Positions 48,687-61,079 of a stretch of 64,000 bases of DNA are shown piece after piece. Origin of the DNA: Ophiodon elongatus (lineage: Eukaryota; Chordata; Actinopteri; Perciformes; Hexagrammidae); the NCBI GenBank assembly GCA_016806645.1, contig JACSYO010001855.1, forward strand, positions 1,673,001-1,737,000. The letters run 5' to 3'. Positions within the stretch are counted from its first letter, which is position 1, and each line of letters begins with the position of its first letter. Below the pieces are notes generated by a model, which saw only the letters and a program-made list of their open reading frames with translations, was not told the origin of the DNA and did not search any database. Both the position numbers and the translations under genes were made by a program.

Positions 48687-48944
48687 TTCAATCTTTCCCA
48701 GGAACACACCGTCTTGTGCCGTGGTGGAGATGCGCTTTGAAAAACGGGCACCGCTAACAGGCACCGACCTTTGATTTGTCATTCGCTGCCAGTCAAAGGT
48801 CAACGCGTAAAACGTCCTGTGAGAATCACTATCCTGCAAGGGATCACTCGGTATCTCCCAGTCAACCTGTCGGTGAATTGACAGAGGCAGCACCAGCTGG
48901 GTTACGGCATCATCATCATCATCATCATCATCACATTTTTGCAT
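48687..48944 (-). other. open frame upstream of and in frame with exon 1a
   Basis: 86 further codons lie in frame with MKESSPK, starting MQKC followed by eight Asp encoded by a GAT repeat (plus 48908-48932). Either this is 5'UTR that happens to be open, or dnajc6 has an N-terminally extended form. No family resemblance was recognised. Confidence 0.35.
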
Positions 48945-50733
48945 TAGAGCAACGAACAGAGTCCAGCGATGGCGATTGGTAGATCTGTAAGTGATGTGGA
49001 TGAGCGTAAACGAGGAAGTGCAAGGTAGAGTGGATGTTCATGAGTCTACACTAGAAACTGCGCCGCTCAGCGAGCTGTGTTTGAGCTGTCAGTGTGGCGA
49101 TACAGCCTAGTAAAACCTGGGCTGGACCTCACAAACTGGCTGACTGTATTGACGAGTACGAATCCCACTGTTTGGTGAATGTGCTGCAGACAGGAGATAT
49201 CTTAAGGGTACTCCAAAAAAACAAAAAAAAAAAACAAAAAAAAAAACAAGAACTGCGGTAATTTAGAATATAATACCGGTGATGGGCACCAATAATGAAA
49301 TAATTGTTGTAGAGATGATATAATTAAAAAAAAAAAATTCACAAAACGACAGAGCACCAATATCAAACAGTAGAGGTCCCCATAACAAAAGTGAGCATAG
49401 CGATAAAAAAAAAAAATAAATAAATAAAACTGAAACGCAACACCAACTGCGCTGCATTTCAGGGTTTGGACACACAGAGACATTATCTGAATCTCAATCT
49501 GCATCATGGTCAATGCACAGACTACAGACTATCCTCTGTCAAAAGTAAACACAGCAGAGGAGACAGTACTCCGTGACAGTGGACCACAAATTGCACCCAA
49601 GCCTAATGCACATGTGCTGTATTTACAGGTCTGAGAGGATTAGGCACCAGAAGAGGAGATACAGACATATTCCTATCTACTCGCGTGGACGTGTGTATGT
49701 GCTTCAGTAGCCTATACGTGTTTTAAATATCAACCATGTTTTGTGTGCAAGTTAGCACACCCTCCTACTGCTGCTTCCTGTTTTTCTCACATGATATAAA
49801 AGATCAAGGAGCAAAGAAGGGAGGAGCAAAGCTTCTGTATTATTGTTCTGGAAAGAAAGAAAGAAAGAAAGAAAGAAGTCTCTCATAACCACAGATTTTA
49901 ATGAATACCCACAGATTCTTTAAAGCTGTAAAAGTAGCCAAAAATACCTGCCATTTTAATGATTTAAAATACAAAGAACTTTATAATGCCTAAAGTGCAT
50001 GATTTTTGCCTACATTGTCTTCATCGCACCAAAGAATGAATTAGCTGTTATTCTCCCACAACATAAGATACAGTTCATGTCATACAAGTACAAGATTACA
50101 TACATACAAAGACATAAATCCTTGAGAAAATAGTTTTATTATTCTGAGAATGTAACATGTTTGGACAGCGTGGATTGAAAATAAGGAAGAAAAATCCCAC
50201 AATACTGGTGTTACACAACAGCAGTGGGGTGTGGTCCCATAAAACATAACACATTTACTCCATACTCTTACATTCAACAACACAGACTGGCATATTCTGC
50301 TCCCCAACATGAAACCAAAGACTCCTCCACCTACAGACTCGTCCCAGCCTCACTAATCCACTCATCAACATCTTATCCTTTTGCTATTTAGGCAAACATA
50401 TTGTACCCTTTGGTTGGCCATCTCACAGTTCTTCAATCTGTACAACATATAACACCCACTATTTTTAGACCATAAGGAAAGCAAAAACGCTGACACAAGG
50501 CAGTTTTGTCCTCGTAAAAGAAATTATAAAAAATATATTGTGATAGAATCACAATATATTTATTGCCAATCATTCAATCAGAAAAATAAGACCTTTACAT
50601 ACTGTATGATTTATACTTCTGAATCATAAAACAGCTTTACTCAGCAATATCTTAAAGTTGAAGAAACACTGCAAAACACTTCTATTTGTTAACAATAATC
50701 AGTGACATTTCAATGATTAAAATAGCTAGGCAA

Positions 50734-50735
<2 letters not shown>

Positions 50736-50782
<47 letters not shown>
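50736..50782. repeat. (TA)n microsatellite
   Basis: About 47 bp of pure TA repeat in the ak4 3' region. Confidence 0.95.
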
Positions 50783-50790
<8 letters not shown>

Positions 50791-51209
50791 GTAACAGCAT
50801 TGAAGGCACTATATTCTGTGCATTGGTCTTCATCCCAGCCACAGAGTATGTTGTGGGTGACTGTGAGGGCTTTCAAAATATTGTGCAAGTCCAGCATCTT
50901 CCTAGTAGATTGTCCTGCATGTTATCAGTCGCAGATTGCATAATATTATTCAGCATTTTAGTACAAAAGTAAAGAATAGCTGTTTATACAGTGCACATTG
51001 CTTATGTTATGGATGGATATGTTATGGAAACACTGAGCCGATAAAGCCAAACAATTAAAAACTGGACTGCAGGATTGTTGCATTTGTAACAGCAAATGTG
51101 TAGGAATTATATACAGCATATTACAGAAGACTCAGGCCTGCACAACTTCTTAGCAAAAACTTGACCCGAATATTGTCTGTCCGTGGTTGATTTAGACTTT
51201 TCATACAAC

Positions 51210-51329
51210 TTAACTGAGGAGTTGTTGTTTTTAACAACTTAACTGAGGAATTGTTTTTTTCCTGAGGAGTTTTCAACAACTCCTCAGGAGTATATCAGGA
51301 GTTGTTGTTTTCAACAACTCCTCAGTTAA
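51210..51329. repeat. nested inverted and tandem repeat of a 14-18-bp word
   Basis: The outer arms 51210-51227 and 51312-51329 are exact reverse complements (ttaactgaggagttgttg). Between them the same word recurs in both orientations at least three more times. Confidence 0.9.
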
Positions 51330-52005
51330 TTACATATTAGGTCATTTCAATCCAAAACTATATAGAGTATAATCATAGAGGCAACAATGTGATAGTTTAT
51401 TTGATTATGAAAATGTAAATGAAAGTGTAATTAATCAAATCTGACATACTACCTAATGTGTCTTGTGTTTGATTTCATAAACATTTTATATTTGGTATCA
51501 CACATATAATGTGGGAGTGAGACACTAAATATTTAGTTTTTTGGTAAAATATTCTACCTTAACCCTGTGTTGTAGTGATGACATATTCATACTGGAGAGT
51601 TACAATAAAGGGCATCGTTTCTTCTCTAAGTACTTTTTATTTTGCTTTCAGACTTTAGTTTTACCACAGCTTCCCGGAATGAGTTATTATTTAAATTGTA
51701 TGCGTTGGAATTGGAACGATTGCAGATAAAAAGACAAAAGTGTTGCCTGATGCAGCGTGCTTGTGTAAAATTATGATTGACAAAAATGAAAAGTTTTGCA
51801 ATCTGAACGTTTCCCTATGATAGTGCAGAAATCAACACAATCAATAAAGCTCTAGAAATATTTGCATACAACCGATCATTTGAAAAACCGCCTGGCGATT
51901 GGACCACAAACATGTTTGATGACTACAGTTTTGATCAGTGCCCTAAAACCTCACAAAGAAGGAAACTAAAAGCTGAGGCCAGCATGTGGAAACATCAGGG
52001 GCCCA

Positions 52006-52132
52006 TCAGGGTGTCTGAGTTTGGAAGGCATCTGACGGCTGTGTGTGCATCTTGGTGCTGAGGAGTGAGTTGATATAAGGCCAAATCCGGTCAGTGTCTG
52101 TACCGGAAAATGAGTGCAGGATTCCCTGTGAC
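52006..52132 (-). CDS. ak4: ak4 exon 5 (last)
   Basis: 127 nt, phase 2 in. It encodes SQGILHSFSGTDTDRIWPYINSLL, a polar tail and TGA at 52006-52008. FSGT-T--IWP is the conserved C-terminal AK3/AK4 signature. Confidence 0.95.
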
Positions 52133-55100
52133 CTGAGCAAAGAAATAAGAAACAAATGAATAAGAAAACATTTTGAAGGAAATCTGGATCAAATTTAAAT
52201 ATTGATTGATTGAATGGCAGAATGTGGCATTGCCAGACAGTTTCACATATGCTTCTTCCTTGTCAAAAAACTGGGAACTACAGTACATTACCCACAATGC
52301 AATTCGACTGCCAACAGCTGGGTCAGAGATTCCGGTGTGCTATCTTAGTAGCAGCTAATGTGGCATCGAACCTCTCGATGAGGAGCGGCCTACAGAGTTC
52401 TGGTAAGATCATTTATTTCAAACTCATCATGCCCAGAGTCGTCAACCCCAACTGACACTAACTTTAGTGACATCACTTGAGGCAATTAATCAGACTTTGT
52501 GCAGTACCTTTTGGAGCCACAAAAGGCTGTATACAATTTGTTTTCACATATGCATCAGTACTCCCCAAGACCTGTAAACAAACTATGATGTGTAAAATTG
52601 GTGGAGTTCCCCTTTTAGTAAGGCTATTGAATTACAGTTAAATCATTATAAACAAATTTAACTCAAACAACCATCAAACACATCCATGACAAGGGAGTGT
52701 TCTACTCTACATTGTTTCGTTTTAATTGTTATAAAATTTAAAAAAATATTTATCCCCCAAAAAACAGCTAAGGCTTGAGAGTGTACTGCTGAATGAAAGC
52801 ACAGAATGAAACTAAGAAATACATATTATCCCTTTTAAGAATTCCATGTATTGTTATTGTAGTATATTTTGCTCTGTAATGCATCATTGTTTGACATCTA
52901 AGTGCAACATTAAGTGCAACATTGCTCATGACTGCACTACTTTTCAGCTGAAGAATGTTAGACAACGAAATACTGTGTATCTGGATTATCTATCTAAATA
53001 AAGTTTCACTCTTATTTTCACATGTTCAAAGCAAAAACTGGCTCTGCCGGCTGCCTGTAGAAAAAATATTTAGTGAAGACTGTCCCATGAAAGAGAAGTA
53101 TTTACTGACTTGTACAGGTCTATGACGGGCTTGGCCACATCTTTGTAGTGTCTCAGTCTGGACATCAGGGCTTCTGGTTTGTCATCATCATGCTGAATCA
53201 GTGGCTCCCCAGTGATGTCATCCTTACCCTAACGCAACACAAGGTAACACATGCAACAATGCAAAAAAGACAAAATCAAGAAATTCTCATAGCAATATAA
53301 CTCAGTTAAATAAAAAGCACAGTGCATGTAGACACATATGTACAGCCATTACTGTATCAGTATCTTTTGGAGCTCATACTGTACATTATAAAGATATCAA
53401 TAACACAACGTCAACATTGGCCATGAAATTTGGTTCGAGATTTTCGGTCATTGACTTGATCTTTCCAGCCATTGTTAAAGGTGCTAAATTCATAATTCAG
53501 AGCATATCTATGATTAAGGGATTGCCTCAAGAGTGTGGTTCAGTGGGGCACGCACACAGGGACTCACATGCACTAAAATGCAGCCGGACCGGCAATGTAA
53601 ACAATGCACAAAGAAGCTCAGATGACAACGCAGAGAGAAAAAGAGAGCAACTCTATCCTCTGCTCAGGTGGACATTACTCCACTATATCTCGAAGTAGCA
53701 AATAGTTGTTTGCTGCTATATTGATGCTCTGAATTTCAAATTGAGGAAGGTGCGATGATGTAGGTGATCTTCGTTTCAAATGTCTCTTATGTGACATAAA
53801 ATGTCCTCCATTTTTTCTCTTTTTATTTTCTGTTTTCTGTTTAAAGAAGAAAATAATGCTGTAAAACAAATTTATGATGCGACTAATTTCCTGTAGTGAC
53901 ACCTTCCATTGAGGAAGCGAGCAATATCAGCTTCCTCTTTTAAAACTCCACTTAAGACTGAATTGCACTACTGGACACAAGACATATTGGACATGTAAAT
54001 GTATATATTTATCATGTATGTTTTACATGCTCTTGTAAGTATGGTCATTGTTTTTTCAGCTCCTATATCTGTGAAGCTACTCGTAAACTTGTTTTTGGCT
54101 ACTACAGATTTAACTTAAGAAACATAACAATACAAAATGGTCGTTTAATTCAGTTTAACAACAGGGACCTTTTGAAGTGAAATAAAAAAACGCAGGAGTG
54201 TTGTTGTTGTTGTTGTTGTTGTGCAAGATGGCGAGGGTAATGAATACGGAGATTGTCCGTCATCTGGTTCCAATCTCTCCTTTTGACAAGCATCCACACT
54301 GCTGAAGCCAGATATTCAATCCCTACCAGCTTCAAAACACACTGATTATAATCTTGTGAGGAAGAAACTGACCTCCAGAAAATCAATAAAGTGCCACAAA
54401 AAGAAAAATCTGTGTTGAATACCTCAAGCACTGTAACTCTACTGTCATTTTAGGACAATTCAGACCTGCACTCGTGGTGGGTTGAAGCCCATGTTGTAGA
54501 CTCGACCACTGGCTGGATGGATCCAGCGGTCGCTCAGTCTCTCCCTCAGAGTCTCGTAGGGGATGTTGAGGATGATGACCAGGTCCAGCTGGCACAAATT
54601 GTTCATGGCTTGGGCCTGCGACAGAGTGCGGGGAAAACCTAGACAGAGAGCAGAGGGAGAAGGATGAATGTGAGAGGCATCGTCCACCAGGAATAGTTTA
54701 GTATGACATTTATTTTTCAATCACCTACATGTGAGTCAATAACATAAAGAAGACGTACTCTACATGAATACTAAGCCATTTCACAGTTTCATACAGACAT
54801 CAATCAGTAGCTGATAGCAAGTAAACATGCACTCAAGCTGTTTCCAGATTTTCTTTGAGATAATCTGTAAAAGTGACACGATAACAATATCATGAACTTA
54901 CTTGAAAAAAACAAACTATGACCCTGATGAACCCCCAGCAGTAATAGCAAGACAAGAATCTACAGTCACACTAGCAGCTCTGTGAGGCCGTTCTGAGGCA
55001 CAGTAGTGCTTTGAGTTAAACGCTAACATGCATATTTTCATCAACTACAGTTGTGTTTACTATGGTCACCATGTTATTTTAGCTTGTTAGCATGCTAACA

Positions 55101-56196
55101 TTTATTAAGTAGCCCTAAACACAAAGTACAGCTGAGGCTGATGGGAATGTTATTATTTTTAAAGGTATTTGGTCATAAACCAAAGTATTGGACAGATTGA
55201 AAATTTGACCTAATGATGGTGCTGGAGGAAAAGTCAGATGGTCACCAATGTTGTTACAATTCAACCTCAGGGGGACATGAATGTCTGCAGCAAATCTCAT
55301 GGCAATCCATCCAATAGTTGCCGTGAAATTTCTCTCCAAACCCAGAGGCGCAAGAGATGAAGTCTCATCACCACCAAGGTCTGGGAATCATGAAAGTCTG
55401 TATAAAATGCAGCAGAAATGATCCAGTAGGGACGGTGGAGTGTATCTCTTCTAAATTCCATGGCAATCTATCTATTAGTTGAGTAGATATGACATTTCAA
55501 ATCTCAACCTCATGGTGGCTCTAGAGGAAAAGTCAGGGGATCACTGACATCAGTAGCATTCATCATCGGGGGACCATGAACAAATGTACAAAATTTCATG
55601 GCAATCCATCCAATAGTTGTATTTTCATTATTTTCATCCCTAGGTCCATGTTGCTAGCGTGGCTAAAGCCATAGTGGATGTACAGAAGCAGAACTATAAA
55701 TATACTGTTGTCTTCTGTCCACTTTTGTTATGAGAGACTGAGATTACATTTGAATGAATTGGATAACATTGCTGTGATCTCTTCAGGGAAACTCTGCACC
55801 AGTGGGGGTTGGCAGATATTCAGTGCCTTCCTCGAGGATATCATAGCATGGTGGGCGTTGACATGGCAAGCTTACTGTAATGTAGGTCCATTAGTTTTAA
55901 AGCCTCTCTCTCGCTCTCGCTCTCTCTCTCTCTCTCTCTCTCGTTTTTGTTTTGGTATGAATGCATTTAGGCTTGTCTTCAATTTATTGCTTCCTTATGT
56001 GTTAGATCGGAAACTGGCAATCACTCTGTATGTTCCATTGTTTGGTCACTTAAGAGCTGTTAAATCTCTAAAACCACCAGAGCATCATGCTGCGAAGAAA
56101 TGAGTGACAGGAAATCAGAGGTTACAACAGGGAAAGAGACAGTACATTTTAAGAGGGGGTTGTCATCTCAACTCTGAGATCTGAGATAAATGAAGG

Positions 56197-56262
<66 letters not shown>

Positions 56263-57770
56263 TGTGTGTGACCTTGATTTGTTTGCCCTTTTTGCATGCC
56301 ATAAAAGTATCTGTTTACTTATCCTGTTTCAAGGTTTAAACGCGTGTAACCAACTAGTTTGTTTCATCAATGTTTGGCATCTCTCTTAGCAATTTGGATA
56401 ATATTTAACTTGAAAAAGACATAGCGACATGCCGAGTTTGTCATCTCAGGATATCTCCTATGCTACTGGATACTAACGAAAGAAAGTTTTCTGTTTCATA
56501 ACATCTTCCTGGAACACACTTCTGAGGCCATTTACAACCAGCACTGTTCATTTTGTATACGCACGGTAAAAATGTGAATTATCATGTATCACATACACAG
56601 AAATGAACGTGTTGATTGTAATAATATCACTACTACACTATGTGTTATCACTTCATAGTGACTTGGTCTCTGACATAAGGAAAGACCTATAAACCTGTTT
56701 TTTTTACTGACTTGTAACAAAAGTAAAAAAAGACAAAATGCCTTAATGCTTCATTCGATCACAATGTTCTTCCTTTCCCTCCACTTCTTCTTAATCAGCT
56801 GATTATGGCCATTCACTTTTTCGTTGCAGCCCTTCTCCACCCCATCCTCCTCCATTCATCCTTATTCCAGGTTTAGCTCATCAGAAGTCCACTCCTCAAC
56901 ACATCCAGATCTTCAGCATTCTCTTCATCTCATCACCAACACCACCAGTGTCTAGATGCCATAAGGGGGTTTCCTATTCTTCTTACAGCTTCACCACCCC
57001 CTAAAATGACGTGACGTCACAACGGTCTAATCGCCAAAGACTATTCACATTTCTCATCGTTTAGTGGACATGTCCGTTAACATGTTTGCTCACTCAGAAT
57101 GAAGTCCCTCCTGATTTAACTGTAAGTTGAATAACAGTAGAGAGCGTGTACTGTACAGACCTGCTGCTACTATATCCAGTAACTCCCAGTACTAATTACC
57201 CACAGATGCACAATAATGGAGAGCGTATTTTACCACTTACTTACTCAAAGACACACTGGATATGGCACTTTTGTGGGCCATGTTTCCGAGCATGCAGAGG
57301 TATAGAAAATGCTTGCCTTGTGGCCTCAAACATGACTATCATTCTGGGGATTTTGGGGGTGGCACCTGGAGTGGCCAATCAGATTTTAGGGTTGGCTGGC
57401 AGTTTCCATTTCTGGCCATGATGCTGCACTATGAGAGCATATTACCTCACTACAAATGATCAATGGATGTCTTAAGATAGCGTTTGTGTACCTTACTGGC
57501 AGAATATAGGACAGACCATGCACTCTGATTGTATAAAAACAAAAACACCATGTTCATACCATCCAGCAGCCAGCTGTGGCCAATCAGCTGTTGCAGTCTG
57601 GGCAGCATCAGTTTGGTCATCACATGGTCAGGCACCAGCATGCTTCTTTCTACGTAGGTCCTCACCAGCAAACCTGCCTCTGATATACATCAGACAGGTA
57701 AAGATACAGAAGTCAATACATGTCAGCTTACTGCTTACAAATTAAAAAAGATAGGACAGGGTATGTTGAA

Positions 57771-57808
<38 letters not shown>

Positions 57809-57813
57809 ACGCA

Positions 57814-57851
<38 letters not shown>

Positions 57852-58764
57852 CACACACACACACACTTGGTAAGACATTTTAATATAACTATCGGACTAG
57901 AGATAGTAAATGGTTAAAACTCTCACTGCAAACTCTTGCATTTAACCTTGCAGATATTATGACTCGTTTAAAATTACACCAAAAAATATGGGGTCTGCTG
58001 TGGATTCATTAAGCAAATACACATATTGAACTCACTGGTTTATAAATCCTGTAACTTGATTTAAAAGCAAAAAGGCTTAGTTACCGGATCCAGCAAGTCA
58101 CAACTTTACTGAATGGCAGTAATTTTCAGTAATGGCAACCAAGAACACATGTTTTTACTTAAGCCTCTGCACCACACTGAACTCCAATTTAATTATCAGT
58201 GGGCTCGACATAAACTTAAATGAACTCCAGTTGCGTAGCTATAATGAGGAAGTTAAAAAAGATGCAATCAGTGGTTTAAAGTGTAAATTTGGGGAAACAT
58301 GATATGAAACCCTTGATAAGGACACTAGTTTACTAGATTGAAATCAGATAAAGAAAAATCACGTTTGCAGTGAAATGTCTCGTCTTTTATGGCTTGGTTT
58401 GAAATGTGAAAGTTTACTGTCAAATTAACTTTTGGAAAACAACTGTGGATCAGAACATGCGCACATCACACTTTATTCTGCAATCATCTTTTTATAACTA
58501 TGATATTTAGCGATGGAAATTCACATGCAGCATAAACACCGTTGACTTTTCTGCAGACTGGTTCTTCCTGTCGACACCAGTATTGACGTTAGGGCTCCAG
58601 TACACGGGCAGATGTCTCCTACCTGTATTTGCCGCTATGCTCTCTCGTAGGTAGTGGCCGCTGGACAGATACTGCAGGCCAAAGCTTTGCGCAATCCTCT
58701 TGGATATCGTTCCTTTCCCTGATCCTGGTGGACCCATGATAGCAGCTCGGAATAACTTGGCCAT
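52006..58764 (-). CDS. ak4: adenylate kinase 4 (5 exons)
   Basis: A mitochondrial-matrix nucleoside monophosphate kinase family member. The joined exons total 681 nt, 226 codons plus stop, against 223 in human AK4. P-loop GPPGSGKGT at 11-19; SSGHYLRE in the NMP-binding part (about 33-40); LLDG|FPRTL at the exon 2/3 join; LID sequence RWIHPASGRVYN in exon 3; DDITGEPLIQHDDDKPEA in exon 4. The position after LIQ that is Arg in AK3 is His here and Gln in human AK4; loss of that Arg is linked to weak catalysis in AK4. The dnajc6 and mir-101 neighbours fix the identity as ak4 rather than ak3. A typical AK4 N-terminus without a separate cleavable leader is seen. Confidence 0.95.
52133..53109. other. 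ak4 intron 4
   Basis: 977 bp with acceptor 'tgctcag' and donor 'gtcagt'. No features were recognised. Confidence 0.8.
53110..53228 (-). CDS. ak4: ak4 exon 4
   Basis: 119 nt, phase 0 in and phase 2 out. It encodes the LID end and C-terminal helices: DDITGEPLIQ, DDDKPEALMSRLRHYKD, VAKPVIDLY. Confidence 0.95.
53229..54465. other. ak4 intron 3
   Basis: 1.2 kb, AT-rich, with a short TTG repeat at 54199-54221. No coding signal. Confidence 0.8.
54466..54638 (-). CDS. ak4: ak4 exon 3
   Basis: 173 nt, phase 1 in and phase 0 out. FPRTLSQAQAMNNLC, then DLVIILNIPYETLRERL and RWIHPASGRVYNMGFNPP: the core sheet and LID domain. Confidence 0.96.
55020..55680 (+). repeat. dispersed repeat, family C, with internal tandem units
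   Basis: The phrase 'catggcaatc.atc.a' recurs at three places (about 55297, 55460 and 55598), each after a 'gaggaaaagtcag'-like block or a 'cctcagggggacatg'-like block. The unit is therefore tandemly repeated. It ends near 'gctagcgtggctaaagcc'. It is a type common in teleost DNA, and a fragment is at 7950-8110. Confidence 0.65.
56197..56270. repeat. (GT)n microsatellite
   Basis: About 74 bp of GT repeat with one interruption, in ak4 intron 2. Confidence 0.95.
56790..57110 (+). repeat. dispersed repeat, family B copy 2
   Basis: Parallel to 16010-16290: 'tcatcaccaacaccaccagtgtctagatgccat' matches block order there, followed by 'aagggggtttcctattcttctt', 'cgccaaagact' and 'tccctcctgatt'. Limits are approximate. 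Confidence 0.55.
57560..57679 (-). CDS. ak4: ak4 exon 2
   Basis: 120 nt, phase 1 at both ends. It encodes EAGLLVRTYVERSMLVPDHV and LIGHSWLLDG, the NMP-binding helices. Confidence 0.95.
57680..58622. other. ak4 intron 1 with (CA)n
   Basis: 943 bp. A CA repeat at 57773-57866 lies about 100 bp upstream of the exon 2 acceptor in the sense of transcription. Confidence 0.8.
58623..58764 (-). CDS. ak4: ak4 exon 1 (start)
   Basis: 142 nt to phase 1. The start context GGAGCCATGG is strong and the frame upstream has no other ATG. It encodes MAKLFRAAIMGPPGSGKGT, the P-loop, and QYLSSGHYLRESIAANT. Confidence 0.96.
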
Positions 58765-59240
58765 GGCTCCCTCGAACACAGGCGGCAACTGTAAAACCTC
58801 TAGGACGGACAAATGTTTGTGTGTGTTAATGTTTTCCTCTTTGTGCGCGAGAGAAGGAAGTATATTACCTCTGAATTAAACCCCTGATCAAATGCGCGCA
58901 TGAGCGACCCAACTGGTCCAGAGCTCCAGGCTTCTAAATGTGTCTTGCCAATGCCAATGTCAGTTTATCTCGGGGTCTGTAGTTCTCAAGGCAGAGCCCA
59001 CTCTCTGCGCACACTGGGGCTATCCTGCTCTATGACTCGGATCAAGTCAAAGCGAGCTTTTCCTTTTTTTCTTTCAGCTCTCTTAAGGACACACTACACC
59101 CGTCTACGTCTTCACGGACAGACTTTTCTCCGCAAATGAATGAGAGAGTCTCCACAACGCCCTATTTTTTTCTGCACACATCATTCGGAAAAAATGCGGA
59201 TGACTGAGTCGCACGAACTTTGCGGGGTAAACTGGTTACT
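58765..59240 (-). promoter_or_regulatory. ak4 5'UTR and promoter region
   Basis: Moderately CpG-containing sequence ('gtgcgcgagag', 'atgcgcgcatgagcg') just upstream of the ak4 start. No TATA box is clear. The transcription start is not fixed. Confidence 0.4.
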
Positions 59241-59990
59241 GTAGTTTTTATATACAAGGGATGTACAACAACAACAACTGTAGTCAGTTACTTTAAGTCA
59301 TAGTTTCCACAAAGAGAGGGGCATTGTGACTGATTACGTGTTAGAAGCAAATGGATGTCACAAGAAAAACATCCTTCCAGCTATTTAGTTATATTTATCG
59401 AACAAAATGGGGGGGAGTATGAATTAGGAGAAGGCGTGTTTGAGAATGTATCACAGTTCGAAGTCAAAAGTAAAAAAAAAAAAGAAAAATTAAAAAAGGG
59501 TTGTTTTCGTTTATACTACAACATACATAGGCTACTAACAAGGACCAATTCAGTTCATTGCAACATATCTGACATTTCGCACAGTAAGTGAGTGCCTTTC
59601 TGTACAGATGACCAACTCGTCCCTGTTTGCAGTCTGTTTTAGAAGTCTGATATGCTACTGCTATGGAAATCAGATAATCACACCTAATTCATGTTAAAGC
59701 TTGTTACACATTGTAATGTAGACAAGCAGCCATTTGCCACGAATGTATTACATGCCAGAAAGGGGCGTATGCGTGTCAGCCAATGCCATATAATTATATT
59801 ACCTTATACCATGAATATATTGTTATTAGCAATGGAAATAGATGATATAAATTATCCCAGTGCTTTTTCGAGTTATTTAAAATGTTAAGTTGAAATGTCT
59901 AGACTCAAATCTGCAATAAATAAATGACTAGATAATGTCATGCATATTATCCCATTACTTAATAAAGTGGCTAGTCTTGAATTCCAACAC

Positions 59991-60021
<31 letters not shown>

Positions 60022-60100
60022 CATATCAGTGCTTGTATTAATTATGGTCCATGTGGTTGTTATTTTTCATGGTTTTGTACTGCTGGCTGACTGGCGCATG
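59241..60100. other. spacer between ak4 and the plus-strand promoter zone
   Basis: AT-rich, no gene seen. A TTG repeat lies at 59991-60020. Confidence 0.6.
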
Positions 60101-60483
60101 AAATGCACGAGTCGCTGTCATTCCGCGCAGCGTTTTGCGGACGGGCGGAATCTCGTGAAGTCTACTTGTTGCGAGCCATACGGCGGCAGCAGCGTCCCGG
60201 AGCTGTCAGATATTGCGCACAGCCTTCAGTCTCCAGTCAGTGGAGTGCCCAGACTAATCCATCAGACAAACAACTCGGAAGATTAACCTTCTTTAGCCTG
60301 GTGAAAGTAGTTTTCGTCTCCACACCCGGAAGCCTGCTTTTAATTCCACGATCATTTTTGTCACATGGCTTTGGAGAATTCAATAACAACAAAAAATGGC
60401 GACAATCACGTTGCTCCGTGTGGTCTTGCTGCGTCATTAAAAATATTCATGTAAACACGGGGAATCAAACGGGAAAATTGCAG
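60101..60483 (+). ncRNA. candidate first exon of the mir-101 host transcript
   Basis: A CpG-containing block (60100-60250) is followed by an ETS core CCGGAAG (60326-60332), a YY1-like AAATGGCG (60394-60401) and a very strong donor, GCAG|gtaagtgag, at 60483/60484. ETS plus YY1 near a strong first donor is typical of TATA-less promoters. Strand and position (1.5 kb upstream of the miRNA) suggest a primary transcript through mir-101; it may continue toward jak1, which lies beyond mir-101 on that strand in mammals. The 5' end is a guess. Confidence 0.45.
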
Positions 60484-61079
60484 GTAAGTGAGTCAGATAT
60501 TTGTAATACATTGCATGCGGACTAGATGTAATTAAGAATACATTATTATATTTTAATCTTACAGCATGGTGTTTGTTTTTGCCCAGAAAAGGGGTGTGTA
60601 TGCAATGCTGGGCGTTAACATTTGGCTGCACAATATTCATGGAACATTTCACTTATATTTCGCCTAGTCGCTTTTTAAAGAGCACATTTGGCCCGAACAA
60701 AGCAGGTATGCGTATTATTATATAATTACATCAACAACGGCGTTGTTTTGATTCGGCCAACTTTTGTTTATGTGTATAATACAGCAACAAGCGTTTATTT
60801 CAGCTATCGATGTTGTGCTTATTCTCTAGCAGTATCGAAGCCATTCATCTGTATCAATGTCTGTTACCTTAACGCTTAGTAGGTTTTAAGGCATACCCCC
60901 GTTATTTACTGAAATGTTTATGTAATATGGACGCGCTTTCTTCACAGGGTCTCTAGTTACAGTCATTGATGACAACGAATGGAGCATTCAGACATGACTA
61001 TGTATGTGTTTGTCTGTTGCCTTGTTTAGTTATTTGCGCATGTGGCTTTGCTTTTATGACATTTTTTATTTTTTTTTGG

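Larger units (their letters stand above)
50080..52005 (-). other. ak4 3' flank and possible 3'UTR
   Basis: No coding potential. Minus-strand AATAAA matches occur at several places, including near 50557-50562. The stretch includes a TA repeat (50736-50782), a cluster of inverted repeats (51210-51329) and a 14-bp-arm hairpin (50531-50561). The ak4 transcript end is not determinable. Confidence 0.3.
54639..57559. other. ak4 intron 2
   Basis: 2.9 kb holding a family C repeat (55020-55680), a CT repeat (55908-55942), a GT repeat (56197-56270), a family B repeat (56790-57110) and a CRE palindrome TGACGTCA (57012-57019). No exon was seen. Confidence 0.7.

Noticed and set aside
50531..50561. Short hairpin (14-bp arms) considered as a microRNA
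   Set aside because: The stem is too short and AT-only in part; it does not have precursor length.
52006..58764. Identity as ak3 rather than ak4
   Set aside because: The Arg after LIQ typical of AK3 is replaced, the DDKPEA pattern is that of AK4, and synteny fits AK4.
60103..60525. 140-codon plus-strand frame in the CpG block
   Set aside because: It crosses a very strong splice donor and shows no domain. It is better explained as a non-coding first exon.
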